DNA of 64,000 bases from Malania oleifera (taxonomy: Eukaryota > Streptophyta > Magnoliopsida > Santalales > Ximeniaceae): contig NC_080423.1 in NCBI RefSeq assembly GCF_029873635.1, positions 104,451,773-104,515,772 on the forward strand, in the 5' to 3' direction. Below are positions 21,219 to 32,988 of this stretch, piece by piece (position 1 is the stretch's first letter; every line of letters begins with the position of its first letter). The notes under the pieces were generated by a model that was given only the letters and a program-made list of their open reading frames with translations, ran no database searches and was not told where the DNA came from. The position numbers and the translations under genes were made by a program.

Positions 21219-23611
21219 GGAGGGAAACCGGGATATTTTGTCATTTTCACCGTGCCTCTCTCTCTACATCTCCCTCTCCATTCTCTCTTTGATTCTGGCC
21301 CCACTAGTCGCCAGATCGACGGTCCGAAGCTACCGCGACACTCCTGGCGGAGTTCTCTGCAAATCTGGGGAGCAAATCGTCGAGAAAACAGAGTTAGATT
21401 TCATCCCAAATTCAGGGTAAGGTCTTTTAGCTAGTTTTTGACTTTCTGACAGTTATAGGAAATGATATAAACGAAAAAATACTGATATTTTGTTCTGGAA
21501 TATGTTGGTTTCAAGGTGTTTTGTAGGAGGCCCTATGGGTGTTAGGGTTGTATTCCCTAGGGGCTTTCCAATAGTCAAATAAGGGAAATATGCCATGTTA
21601 GGCATTTCTTAAAATATGATACAGTTTATTTAATTACGAAAATTATGTATTTAGTATGGTGTGGCTTGTGAATATGTATATGGTATGGGGATATGTTTTA
21701 CGAATTTAGTTTCATGATTTTATGAATTTCAGTATTATGATTATGCGAATTTCAGTACCATGATTTTATAGATTTTAGTATCATGATTATATGGATCTCA
21801 ATACCATGACCACACGAATTTTAGTATCATGATCATGCAGCTTTAGTATTATGATTATTCAGTTCTCAGTATTACGTATGAATTACAGTTACAGTTTATG
21901 TAGCATCATGATTATTTCAATACTTCAGAATCATGACAAATCGGATACATATATATAGACATATATTATATGATATCAGACCCTGTTGGACTTGCAGCTA
22001 CAGAGCATGATACCGTTGCTACAGATACTATGTTACTTAGTTAGTACAACCACCTATTCAGATAATACGTGGTAAGGTTGACCACCTAGGCCCTTAAAGA
22101 GGTTAGGCTCCCCATCCAGATATGGGTTGAAGTGGGCAGGCCGACTAACAGAGTTCAGTGATTTATTCCTGGTTGGCTAGTTAGGGTAAATCCAGCCTAT
22201 GGGCCGCACAACCCTGTCATGAGGGGGGCAAGTCATGACACACAGATAGCCACAGGAAACAGTTTCAATTACTATTACATACGTACGGATTTACAGTAAC
22301 AAGGACTATACTTATGTACACTAGAAGTATTTGAATTATAACCATAATACTGTCATGTTAAGCAATAGGGAAAAGGGGTGGTGTATTCTATTATTTGTAC
22401 TATACTTTTGTACTCAGTTATTCATGTGTATATGAAAACAGATTTCATGATATATAGTAGCTCATTTGCGACACACTAGCAATAGCATATTTTTCCTTAT
22501 TGAGCGTTGGCTCATCCCAGTGTTGATATATTTTTCAGGTGATCCAGGTAGGCGAGCAGACCAGGCTCACAAATAGAGGGGCTTCAGTAGTACCTTGCAA
22601 GAGAGTGGGTATGTTTTTATGAGTGTTTTTGTACATCCCAATATAGTTGAGGGAATCTTTGGGAAAACATATCTATGTGTATATTTTGTGGAAAATATGG
22701 TAGCACTCTGGTATTGATATTGTATGATATGGACATGTTTATTCAGTTTATGCTTTTCACTGCTTAGGTTTATGATTGGGTTTTTCCCCAGTATGGTATT
22801 AGAGCATGTAAAATATTATAGTATGGAGAAAAAAATATAATAGTCAATTAAGCAGGTCGCTACAGGTATGCTCAGTTTAGGAAATTTTGAAGTGCTATAG
22901 AAGTGTTATAGAAGTGCTATATAAGAGTGAATTATTGTTTCTCTGTTATGTTGTAAAACCTACATTAGTAGACTTTATTATGAACTACGTTAAATTACCT
23001 GTGATATTACTTGAACTGCATTATATTATCTGTGGTATGTTGTAAAACACGTGTTAGTAGGTTTTTAATAAACTGCAATGATATATGTGCTAGAGATTCT
23101 ATAAACGTGATTTATTATATAAATGTTGTATTTATTTAAGATTATTAGAGGAAATGTATATAAATGTTTGAACAATAAAACTCATCTGCCACACACTGAT
23201 AATAATGTATTCTTCTTAATTACTAAGAGGTGTCTCAGCCCATCAGACACATTAACTTTTCAGGGCCTTCAGGGAGTTGAGCCTAGGAGCTCCAGGGCGG
23301 GACTTAGACGATCTCGCTGCGGGTGAGTGTGGGCAGAATACAATTTTTGTTTATGTTTGATTTTTGGTTATTTTGGGATTTGTATATGCCCAGGATGGGT
23401 TAGTACTTTGGTAGCTAGGATAGTTATGGTGATGGAAAATATTTCGCTTCCATTTTGTTTATTATTTAAATATGGATAGTTATACTACGGACCCCACTAG
23501 GTCCTTGAAAATTTACAAATGTGGTATCAGGGCATGTAGTATTGAATGATGTGGATATAACATTGAAATTTTATGCAATTTTTGTGCATGTTTTAGGGGC
23601 ACTTCACATGA

Positions 23612-23825
23612 AATGCATGAATGCAATATAACCTAAAACAACTACTTTGCCAGATTTTTTGAAAAAACCTCATCACCTAATGAAAACTCCCCAACCAACC
23701 CAGCTCTTTATATACGATCCTCAATTTAAGACTTGGGTTATCTTCCTCAACTTGCAGGAAAATTTCTTTTCTTCCACTAGCTCCTAAGAATTGTCCCATC
23801 TACTAAGATTTCCACTCTTGACAGC
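23612..23825 (-). other. Tat-type element leader, middle segment
   Basis: Host DNA between the solo-LTR nest and the SIRE-like insertion. No coding potential is evident. Confidence 0.4.
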
Positions 23826-23830
23826 TCTTT

Positions 23831-25799
23831 TGTTGACCTTATAGGTCGCACCCGATTTTGATAATGACAAATATTGATATTTGATGTTTGACAAGTGCTT
23901 GTACATGTTTAAATTAATATCCCAAGGGAGGAAACTTGAAGAAACAAGAATACCGTGAAGTTTTGTAATTTGTATTGTAATTCATATTGGTCTATAATAA
24001 TGAGGGTCTGTAATAGTAACTTAGGCATGTAGATGTACACTTATCACTTGCACATTATGCAAATATGATAGAGTGTAAGCTCAACCAGACCATAGCAAGA
24101 CCATAGGCTCCAACACTCACGCACACATAGCATAAAATATAAGAGTGTGAAATAATTCTAAACATATCTAAGCAAGCTAAGAGGGGTCGGGCGACCGAAC
24201 TTCTGGAGTACAAATCTCCTCAGGCCCCCAAACTGTGAAGGTCAAATTGTTGATCAGGCCTCGGGTGACCGAACCATAAACATGCTTATCTCCCTCAGGC
24301 GCCCGAACACCTTGAAAGGGACTGCTTACCCACTCGGGCGACAAAGAATTTAAGTTCAAATCAGCCTTAAGCGACAGAACACATGAGTTTGAGCACCCGA
24401 ACCCAGGATCAGGCACTCGAAGTTACATAGCTTTGCTACTAACTTTGATTCAGGCTTCCAAACCTTTATACGGGCAACCGAATCTTATTTGAAATCTTTT
24501 ATGATTGTGTCTGTTTGGGGGACCGAACCAAGGTTCAGCCACCCGAACCTCGTATGGTTAAATTAATTTAACCGCGGTAAAATTGGGTTAATACGGGCTA
24601 AGTGAATTTTAATCATTGGGGACTTTCTTACTTATTCTCATTGTGTCTCAAACGGTTATAATTTTTTACTTGCCTATAAATAGTCCTTCATTTGCATGAT
24701 TACAAAGATGATTAGAAAAGTGATTAGCAAAAAAATTCTCTCCCCTGAAAATCCATTTTTGCCCTAATACTCTCAAACTTGCATCCTCGTGACAAAATCC
24801 TCGATTGTGAGAGTTCAATTTGTGCTTATGTGATTGTTGCTTCGTGCTAATACTCTCATTGTTGTGTGTGATTGAGATTTATTTTATTAGAAGCATAGCT
24901 TAGGTTTGCTCACAGATTCGCTTATTATAAATCTTGTGTGTGATTAAACCAAGAAAGCAGAGGATATTTGCATTCCATTGCAAGTGTCCAAAAGCGTTGT
25001 TTTTGGGTGTGCAAAGAATTTTTCAAATAAGCAAGCAATCTTTTCAAACTAGCTTTGTGCTTATTCCATTGAAGAAAAACATTTTGAATCTAGTTTGATT
25101 ATCTATGTAGTATACTTGGAATATTGATGTCTTATTGAAATATTCTGTTTAGATTCCAAGTCATTGTTTGTGCTGATTATTCTTGAGCATCATACTAATT
25201 GTATTGTGTTAGATACCCTTGAGCTTCATATTGACTATACTATGTTGAGTATTGGTAGAACAAATCTTGCATCACTAAGCTTACACTATATCCATGCTAT
25301 TGATGCGCATTTGATTGAGCTTATTATTTGGGTACAAATCTGTTTTACGTGAAAACACTATTTTATTATACCATTTGATTGTAAAATCTTAGTGTTTCCA
25401 GGCGTGTCTGAGGGGGGCGGTAATCCAGCCCGGTAAGGATTGTTGTAAAGGTTGAGGTCAGCCTTGTGCTAATTGACCTGGTTTGTATCGGTGCCACTCC
25501 ATCCGTTTAAGTGAGCAAGTTATAGTGGTAATCCTTGTACTTGTTAGCTAAGGCGGGGACATAGGCAATTGGCCGAACCTCGATAACATTTCCGCGTGTC
25601 ACCCTTTCTTTACTGCTTTCTAGTGCTTGTGTGATTGATTAAATTGCTTTATTTATTTTCTGGTATACATTTACTTTACTTGCACTAGATTGACCATAGG
25701 GTTGTGAATATATTGGTGTTAGGAGATCAACCTAGGAATTAAATTTTAAAAATACCAATTCACCCCCTCCCCCCTCTTGGGATCATGATAAAGCTAACA
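23831..25799 (+). repeat. 5' LTR of SIRE-like element
   Basis: 1969 bp, with TATA box TATAAATA at 24675-24682. Upstream (24180-24560) lie about ten degenerate GGGCGACCGAAC-type motifs. A C-rich run precedes the 3' terminal AAAGCTAACA. Confidence 0.92.
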
Positions 25800-25812
25800 A
25801 TTGGTATCAGAG
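25800..25812 (+). other. Primer-binding site of SIRE-like element
   Basis: ATTGGTATCAGAG directly follows the 5' LTR and matches the initiator tRNA-Met primer site. Confidence 0.85.
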
Positions 25813-25855
25813 AGAGGTTACATAGACTAGTTGTTATTTTGCAAAAAGATCATAT

Positions 25856-27540
25856 ATGGCTCACAACTTTGTGACCCCTTTCCCTGAGGGACCATCTTCC
25901 ACACAATCTCCTGTTTTCGGTGGTGTTAATTACACCTTCTGGAAACAGATGATGCGCATCTACCTTCAGAATACTGATTGGAAGGTGTGGAGGATTGTCT
26001 CTAAGGGAAACTATGTCTATATGAAAACTTAGGGTGCAGCTAGGGTTCCTAAGACTGAGGATGAGTATGATGATGATGATATAAAGGTTGTTAGTCTTAA
26101 TGCCACTGCCATGAATATTTTATACTATAGCCTTGATGTAAATGAATTTAACAGGATTATGGCATGTTCTATAGTAAAAGAAATATGGGATAAGTTAGAA
26201 GTCACATATGAGGGTACTAGAGATGTGAAAGACAGTAGAATAGACATGTTGACCAGTGAGTATAAGACCTTTAGGATGAATATAGATGAGTGCATTCAGA
26301 GCATGTACACTAGATTTAGACACATCATAAAGTCACCGCATGCATTAGGAAAGACATATCCCACATATGAGATGATTAGGAAGATCCTTAGAGGCTTACC
26401 TTTTATTTGGGAAGCCAAAGCCACGGCTATTGTTGAGGGTAGAGACCTTAAGGCCATGACCTTAGATGAATTGATAGGTTCCTTGATTACTTATGAAGTG
26501 TCCATAAATGAAAGACTTAATGAGTATAATAGGGCTAAGAAAGTAACTGCACTGAAAGCATCTAATAACACATTTAGTGAGTGCAGTGAGTCTGATAGTG
26601 ATGATGAAATGGCTATGCTAATCAGAAAGTTTAGCAGATTTTTCAGGAAGAATAGGAAGATATTTAAAAAATACATAGACTCTACTAATGAGAAGGGAGA
26701 GTCCAGCAAAATAAAATAAAAATCAAATGCTCCTACGTGTTATAACTGCAACAAGGTTGGGCACATCAAACCCGAATGCCCACTGCTGAAAAAGGAGGCT
26801 AAGAAAAAGAAGAAAGCCATGAAGGCTGAGACTTCATGGGATAAATTCAGCAGCAGCGACTCAGATTCAGATCATAGTGACACAAAGGTCACTAATCTCT
26901 GCTTGATGGAACATGAGGGTGAGGTATTGTCCTATAGTTTGTTATCTTCTTATTATTCATCTGATGATTATGATTCTGACTGCATGCCTACATTTAAAGA
27001 ATTATAGTTTGAATATATTCATGTTTCAAAATTGTTAGGCAAAATTACCAAAGAAAATAATAATTTGAAAAAGAAATGTGAAAATTGGTCAAAATTATTT
27101 AATATGGCAAAAACCTCTCATGCCTCTATTTTAAAAGGAAAAAGATGCTACTATTGTTGAGCTTGAGAGGAAATTGGAGGATAACTCCAAAATCATTTTT
27201 TAAATTCACTAAGGGCAAAGAAAATTTTGAAAAATTACTTGGTGCCCAAAGAAACTCCTTAAGTAAATAGGGTCTTGGTTTTAATGGTATTGAGAATGTT
27301 AGACGACCTAATCTTTTTTTAGGATACTTTACACGTGAGTCAAAATCTCATATTCTTCCTAAAGAACCTAAGTGTAGATTAAGATGTTTTAAATGTAAAC
27401 AAAGTCACATTCAATTTGATTGTCCACTTAAGAATAAGCATGCTAGAATTAGGAAAGTATGGGTAATTAAGGGAGATCCTACTACTAACCCTCGTGGACC
27501 CAACAAAATTTGGGAACCAGCATTAGTCACTTAGCTTATT
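25856..27540 (+). pseudogene. SIRE-like Copia gag, degraded
   Basis: The frame opens with ATG at 25856 and reads typical Copia Gag (Phe-Trp-Lys near the start, a VKEIWDKLEVTYEGT block, then a first zinc knuckle CYNCNKVGHIKPEC near 26740). A Lys-rich and Ser/Asp-rich segment follows, and a second knuckle-like CFKCKQSHIQFDC near 27390. In-frame stops fall at 26030, 26717 and 27005, and the frame shifts near 27140. Gag would form the particle and bind RNA. This copy cannot make a full protein. Confidence 0.85.
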
Positions 27541-29667
27541 TTGCAGGTATGCCTAAGATCGTCCTCCTTCAAGGACAGATGGTACTTAGATAGTAGGTGC
27601 TCACGGCACATGACCAGCGACAAGGGCAAATTTACATCAATTATTCCCAAGGATGGAGACTATGTAACATTTGGGGACAATGCCAAATGACGTATCATCG
27701 GGGTAGGTAATGTTGGTAAGGATTCCTCTCTTACTATTGATAATGTTTTGTTGGTTGATGGATTAAAACATAATCTACTTAGCGTAGTCTGACATAGGAT
27801 ATAAAGTATCCTTTGAAAATGACATATGCATAGTAGAAAATAAAAGAGATCACAAAGTGCTTTTTACTGCTGATAGACATGAAAATGTTTATATTACCTC
27901 TCTTGATAATCTAGCTTCACAACAAGTAACTTGTTTCTCTGCTATAAATGAAGCTAGTTGGTTATGGCATAGACGTTTGGGACATGCTAGCATGGATTTA
28001 TTATCTAAACTTGTTAAAAAATAATTAGTTAAAGGCTTGCCTAAAATGTCTTTTGCAAAAGATAAAATATGTTATGCATATCAAATGGGTAAGCAAACAA
28101 AATCTAGTTTCAAGAAAAATAAATTCATATCTACTGCTAGACCTTTAGAGATGCTTCACCTAGATTTGTTTAGACCTAATTCTGTACAAAGTCTTGGTGG
28201 TAAATCTTATGCCTTTGTAATTGTGGATGACTTTTCTAGGTTCACATGGGTGTTGTTTCTTACACTTAAAAATGAATCATGTGAACAGTTCACCAAACTC
28301 TGTAGGAGAATCCATAATGAAAAGGGATATAAAATAACTCACATTAAAAGTGATAGAGGTACGAAATTCAAAAATGAAAACATATAAAAATATTGTGACT
28401 TAGACGGCATATCACATAATTTCTCTGCACCTAGGACACCTCAAAAAAATGGTGTAGTAGAAAGAAAGAATAGGACACTGCAAGAAATAGGTATAACTAT
28501 GTTAAATGAGCACAACTTACCTAAATATTTCTAGGCCGAGACCATTAATACTGCATGCTATGTTATGAATAGGGTGTTGATTAGACCTTCGATTAATAAA
28601 ACCCCTTATGAATTGTGGAACAACCATAAGCCTAATATTTCTTATTTTCATGTATTTGGTTATAAATGCTTTGTGCTTAGAGATAATGAGCATCTAGGAA
28701 AATTTGACTCTAAATCTGATGAAGGTATCTTCCTAGGATATGCATTAAATAGCAAAGCATATAGTGTTTTCAACAAAAGAACATTGACTGTAATTGAATC
28801 TATTCATGTTGTGTTTAATGAAGTTAATCCATTTTCTAAGAAAGATGATGAAGATGATATTGATATTAGAAAATGCTTAGACAAACTATCCATTGAAAAT
28901 AATGCAAATGAAAACCCAGAAGAAAATGGAAAATCATCTGAAGATAATGAACATCAAGAGTTGCCTAGAGATTGGAAATTCATTAGAAGTCATCCTATAG
29001 ATCAAATCAGAGGTGAACTATCCCGTGGAGTAGCCACAAGATCAAATCACTTTGCTTTCTTATCCCAAGAAGAACCTAAAAATATTAAAGAAACCATAGA
29101 GGATGAGTCTTGGGTGATGTCCACGCAAGAAGAACTTAATCAATTTGAAAGAAGCAAAGTGTGGACTCTAGTTCCTAGGCCTAATGAGCACACCATCATT
29201 GGAACTAAATGGGTATATAGAAATAAGAAAGATGAGAATGAGGTAGTAACTAGGAATAAAGTTAGATTGGTTGCCCAAGGATATAACCAATAGGAAGGGA
29301 TTGACTTTGATGAAACATATGCTCATGTTGCTATGTTAGAAGTCATTCACATGTTACTTGCCTTTGCCGCTTTTAAAAATTTTAAATTATTTCAAATGGA
29401 TGTTAAAAACGCTTTTCTAAATGATTTCATTAATGAAGAGGTATATGTAAAGCAACCACCCTGTTTTGAAAATCATAAATATTCTGATTATGTGTACCGG
29501 TTGTCTAAAGCCTTATATGGATTGAAGTAAGCTCCTAGAACTTGGTATGAGAGGCTTAGTGGGTTTCTACTGAAAAATGGGTTTACCCGTGATAAAATTG
29601 ATACTACACTTTTCATCAAATCCAAAAATGATGATATGCTCCTTGTTCAAATTTATGTGGACGATGT
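27541..29667 (+). pseudogene. SIRE-like Copia pol, first part (protease, integrase, reverse transcriptase start)
   Basis: Protease is recognised at about 27585, but the active-site triplet is DSR instead of DSG. Integrase shows the WLWHRRLGHAS zinc region (27960), the HLDL and VDDFSRFTWV core, then QKNGVVERKNRT near 28450; the expected DHGTEF motif reads DRGTKF. Stops lie at about 28021, 28385 and 28533. Reverse transcriptase begins near 29090 and runs to YVDD at about 29655, with stops at about 29291 and 29528. It is interrupted immediately after YVDD by a solo LTR and resumes at 31447. Confidence 0.88.
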
Positions 29668-31446
29668 TGTTGACCAAATGAGGCTTTTCAATATTATTTT
29701 GATGATAACAAATGACGCTGGTATAACTTGCTTGTTGAGTAATTTTGTTTCAGGAATATATATCTCAACACAAGAGAAATAAGTTACGAATTAAAGTATC
29801 ATCAAAAGAACAAGTTGTGCATTTTTATCATGTCAAGAGAAAGCTTCAAAAAATCTTTTCAAGCATTAAAGAAGAAGACTTGAAGTCTCAGTACTTAAAA
29901 TCTTAAAGATTAAAAGGGACTTGAAGTCAAGAGGCTTCTCAAAGACTTGAAGCATCATGTTTAAGAAAAGCTTGATGAAAGTACTTCGTATCAAGTGACA
30001 ATTTAGAAAATATGAAGCTCTTTAAGGGACCAATATGAACTTAAGAAACTCATTTTTAAATCCCAGAAATATTTTATGAAAAATCAAATCATAAGTGTAA
30101 AGCTGAAATGGAAAAATAAAAAAGAAAAACCAACTTTTGTCTGCCCAACCGACTGACTTAACCAAGGCAAAATTACCCAGTCGACTGACTCAAAATAAAC
30201 TGTGTTTTTCCAGTCGACTGATAATTTCTTGAAATAATTTTTAGGAGACAGAATGGTGCCAGTCGCCTGTCCAGCCGACTGACCCTGTGATTTTTGAACT
30301 ACCCAGTTTCCTGTCTAGCCAACTAACTCCACGGATTTTATTTTTTTAAACTCCAACAGGAAAATTTCAAATTTTGGTTTTTCAAAATATGAAGTTTGAA
30401 AAAATTTGGAAACCACTCAAAGATACTTTGGGAACAAGGAAACTAAGCCAAGAATGCCTATAAATACTCCTTTAAACTCAAGAATTTAATAATTCAAGCA
30501 ATTACTCATCTCTTTTGAAATTAAAGCATTCAATCTCTCAAAGCTTTTTATTGCTCACACTCCATCTAGGAGAAAAGTTCTGAAACTCTGCTAAAATATC
30601 AAAGCCAAGAAACATACTCTGAGTTTGATTATTCAAAACAAACTCTTGGTGATCTCTAAACACTTGAGCTTCATAGTTTCTTTATTTTTTATTTGATTGA
30701 AGTATTGTTTGTGCTCTAACTTGTACAACTCTACTCTGTTTTGAGAGTCTCTTTTGTACACAGATCATTATAGAAATCTCTTTGTATTATTGACGGTTCA
30801 AGGCTTGTTTGGATCGTTGTACCGAGTGAGGATTGTTCACCTAGGGAGGTTTCTCTACCTAAAAGAGGGATTTTTGTAAAGGCTTGCTCTGCCCGATAAA
30901 GACCATACTTAGTGGAATCCTTTGGTGGAATTGACCAAAGGCAATGACGTAGGCTGGGAATAAGCCGAACCTCATAAATCTCGGTGTTCTTCTTCTCCTT
31001 ACTCTCTTTACTTTCTACATTATATACAGTGTATATTAAGTGCAGGTTGCAGGGCTTATACATCATATTCAAGGAAGTCTCTTGATTTAAGAAAGTACGT
31101 TTTTATTAACCGTTTGCGGAAACCCAAAAGAGAGTACGTTGGTCAATTTGTAGAAATCTTGGTTAAGAGATAAAGCAATAAAAATTCATTCAAAACAAAC
31201 TTTGCAAAACAGCTGCAGGACTTCTATCAAAGGGAAAAATTATTCTTAAATGATTGGTTAAGTTTTATATATGATTGGATTGTATTTTGTTTTAAGTTTG
31301 TGGTGTGATTTGGTTTAAATTGCAAATTTATTAATTCACTTTTAGAGTCTTGAATTACAACAAGTAAGAATAAAAAGAAAAATAATAAGTTTAATCTAAA
31401 TAAACCAATTCACCCCCCCCCCCTTTGGTTGCTATCCTAAATTTCA
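29668..31446 (+). mobile_element. Solo LTR inside the reverse transcriptase of the SIRE-like element
   Basis: A 1779-bp segment starts TGTTGACCAAATGAGG and ends CTAAATTTCA after a poly-C run, splitting pol just after YVDD. Likely target duplications are GATGT (29663-29667) and AATAT (31447-31451), each one change from GATAT. Pol reads on at 31449 with the expected IIFGATN. The LTR contains a TATA box (TATAAATA, 30459-30466) and, upstream, CAGTCGACTG-type palindromes (30140-30330). It is a different Copia-type family from its host. Confidence 0.8.
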
Positions 31447-32389
31447 AATATCATTTTTGGGGCAACTAATGATGAATTGTGTAATGAGTTTGCCAAATGC
31501 ATGTAAAGTGAATTTGAAATAAGCATGATGGGTGAACTTTGTTTCTTCTTAGGGCTACAAATTAAGCAAGCTAATCATGGAACTTTCATATGCCAATCTA
31601 AATATATCAGGGACTTGCTAAAGAAATTTAATATGGAAGATTGCAAAATTCTTGGTATACCTATGAACTCTTCCATTAGGCTTGATAAAATGAGCAAGGA
31701 ACCCCGTTGACGTAAAATTGAATCGTGGCATGATTGGGAGTCTCCTATATCTCACTGCTAGTGGGCCTAATATTATGTTTAGTGTATGTATGTGTGCTAG
31801 GTTTCAGGTTGCCCCTAAGGAATCCCACTTAAAAGCTATCAAACGAGTCATTAGGTATCTAGTTGGGACTATAAAGTTAGGCTTATGGTACCCTAAGCAT
31901 ACTACCTTTGAGGTTGTTAGGTATACTAATGCTGACTTTGCCGGTAGTAAGGTTGATAGAAAAAGTACTAGCGACACTTGTCATTATTTAGGACAATCTC
32001 TTGTATCTTGGTTCTCCAAAAAACAAAATTCAGTTGTCTTATCCATAGTCGAAGCTGAATATATTGCAGCTGGAAGTTGTTGTGCCCAAACTCTTTATAT
32101 GAAACAAAAACTTGTGGATTTTGGATTGCACTATGAAACAAAACCGATTACATGTGATAATACTAATGCAATCAATATCTCTAAAAATCCTATCTCACAT
32201 TCACGAACTAAACACATTGAGATTAGACATCATTTCCTTCATGATCATATGCAAAAAGGAGATGTGGCTCTTGAGTTTGTATGCACCAATGAACAATGGG
32301 CCAACATATTCACTAAACCACTACCCGAGGATAGGTTCATACAGATTAGACGTGAGTTAGGCTTAAGGCATAGTAGAGAAGCTTCCTAA
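31447..32389 (+). pseudogene. SIRE-like Copia pol, second part (reverse transcriptase end and RNase H)
   Basis: Continues from the split reverse transcriptase: IIFGATN, GELCFFLGLQIKQ, then RNase H with the KVDRKSTS motif, LVSWFSKKQNSV, EAEYIAAGSCCAQ and NIFTKPL. One stop lies at about 31503, and a frameshift near 31710 separates the two readable halves. The terminal stop is at 32387-32389. The C-terminal 223-residue frame is the best-preserved part of this element. Confidence 0.9.
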
Positions 32390-32988
32390 ACTTAAATGTT
32401 TCATAACTTGCATAAATTTAGGGGGAGCTCTCTCATGGGAACTTTTCAAGTCTTAGCAACTAATACTACTGTTTACTTATCTTCTTGTTTTAGACTTTGT
32501 GAAAGTTGATTATTGATAGTGTGCACATGCATTATTTCTATAGCATGATAATATTGATGTAATGTATAATGATTATCATTTGCCATGTACAACTTTCTTG
32601 TTTATTTTATGATGATATTAAAATTTATACTTGATTGTTGGATCATACTGAATTGTTTGAGTAGTTGTGGATAAATAGCTAGGATATATAAAACTCAAAT
32701 AGGTTACACTTATACATGATTTATTTTGGAAAGTCCAGTTTACAAATGGCACTTTGCCGAAATTTTTCTAAAATCTTTCCAAAATCTCTCATGTATAAAT
32801 GTAACATTTACCCATTGCCTGGAATTTTCACTCTTATAGCCCATTTTACTGTTGCCAAAAGGGGGAGATGGAGAGGCAAAAATAATTGGGTAAGGTTGTA
32901 ATACATGATGCATACTGTTAGGGGGAGCTTATTTAAGCTATACCCAATTTTTGCAAAATGTATTTGTCATTATCACAAAGGGGGAGAA
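32390..32988 (+). other. 3' untranslated internal region and polypurine tract of SIRE-like element
   Basis: No coding sequence and no envelope-like gene are seen, although some SIRE relatives carry one. Repeated GGGGGAG runs occur at about 32420, 32864, 32920 and 32981. The last (AAAGGGGGAGAA) abuts the 3' LTR and is the polypurine tract. Confidence 0.7.

Larger units (their letters stand above)
20805..22864 (+). mobile_element. Second solo LTR nested in the outer LTR (about 2.06 kb)
   Basis: Starts TGTAGTAATCCGG and ends GTCGCTACA with target duplication GGTAT at 20800-20804 and 22865-22869. It belongs to the same family as 47116-49346 (minus) and 62523-64000 (plus). A cluster of TCGTCGACGA-type palindromes (20935-21205) precedes a TATA box at 21212-21218. 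A pyrimidine-rich leader and a donor-like CAGGGTAAGG at about 21417 follow, then an acceptor TTTTTCAGG at about 22538. Confidence 0.92.
17032..23606 (+). mobile_element. Gypsy-type solo LTR, itself hosting two solo LTRs
   Basis: The outer solo LTR starts TGTAAGAACTC and ends GGGGCACTTCA, flanked by target duplication CATGA at 17027-17031 and 23607-23611. After removing the two nested LTRs and their duplications it is about 1.9 kb. A TATA box lies at 17176-17182, preceded by palindromic motifs of type AACCGTTGACGGTT. An intron-like donor lies at about 20141 and a CAG acceptor at about 23263. Its target is the inverted Tat-type element, whose sequence resumes at 23612. Confidence 0.85.

Noticed and set aside
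23518-23540. TGGTATCAG read as a primer-binding site, with an LTR ending at 23517
   Set aside because: Ending the LTR at 23606 gives a perfect CATGA target duplication and the Tat host sequence resumes, so the motif lies inside the LTR. A similar TGGTATTAGAGCATG occurs inside the LTR at about 22795.
24177-24416. 79-codon minus-strand frame in the SIRE-like LTR
   Set aside because: It is the translation of the repeated GACCGAAC-type motif cluster. The equivalent frame is not kept in the other LTR.
32390-32988. Possible envelope-like gene after SIRE-type pol
   Set aside because: No open frame longer than about 60 codons. The sequence is a 3' untranslated region with purine runs.
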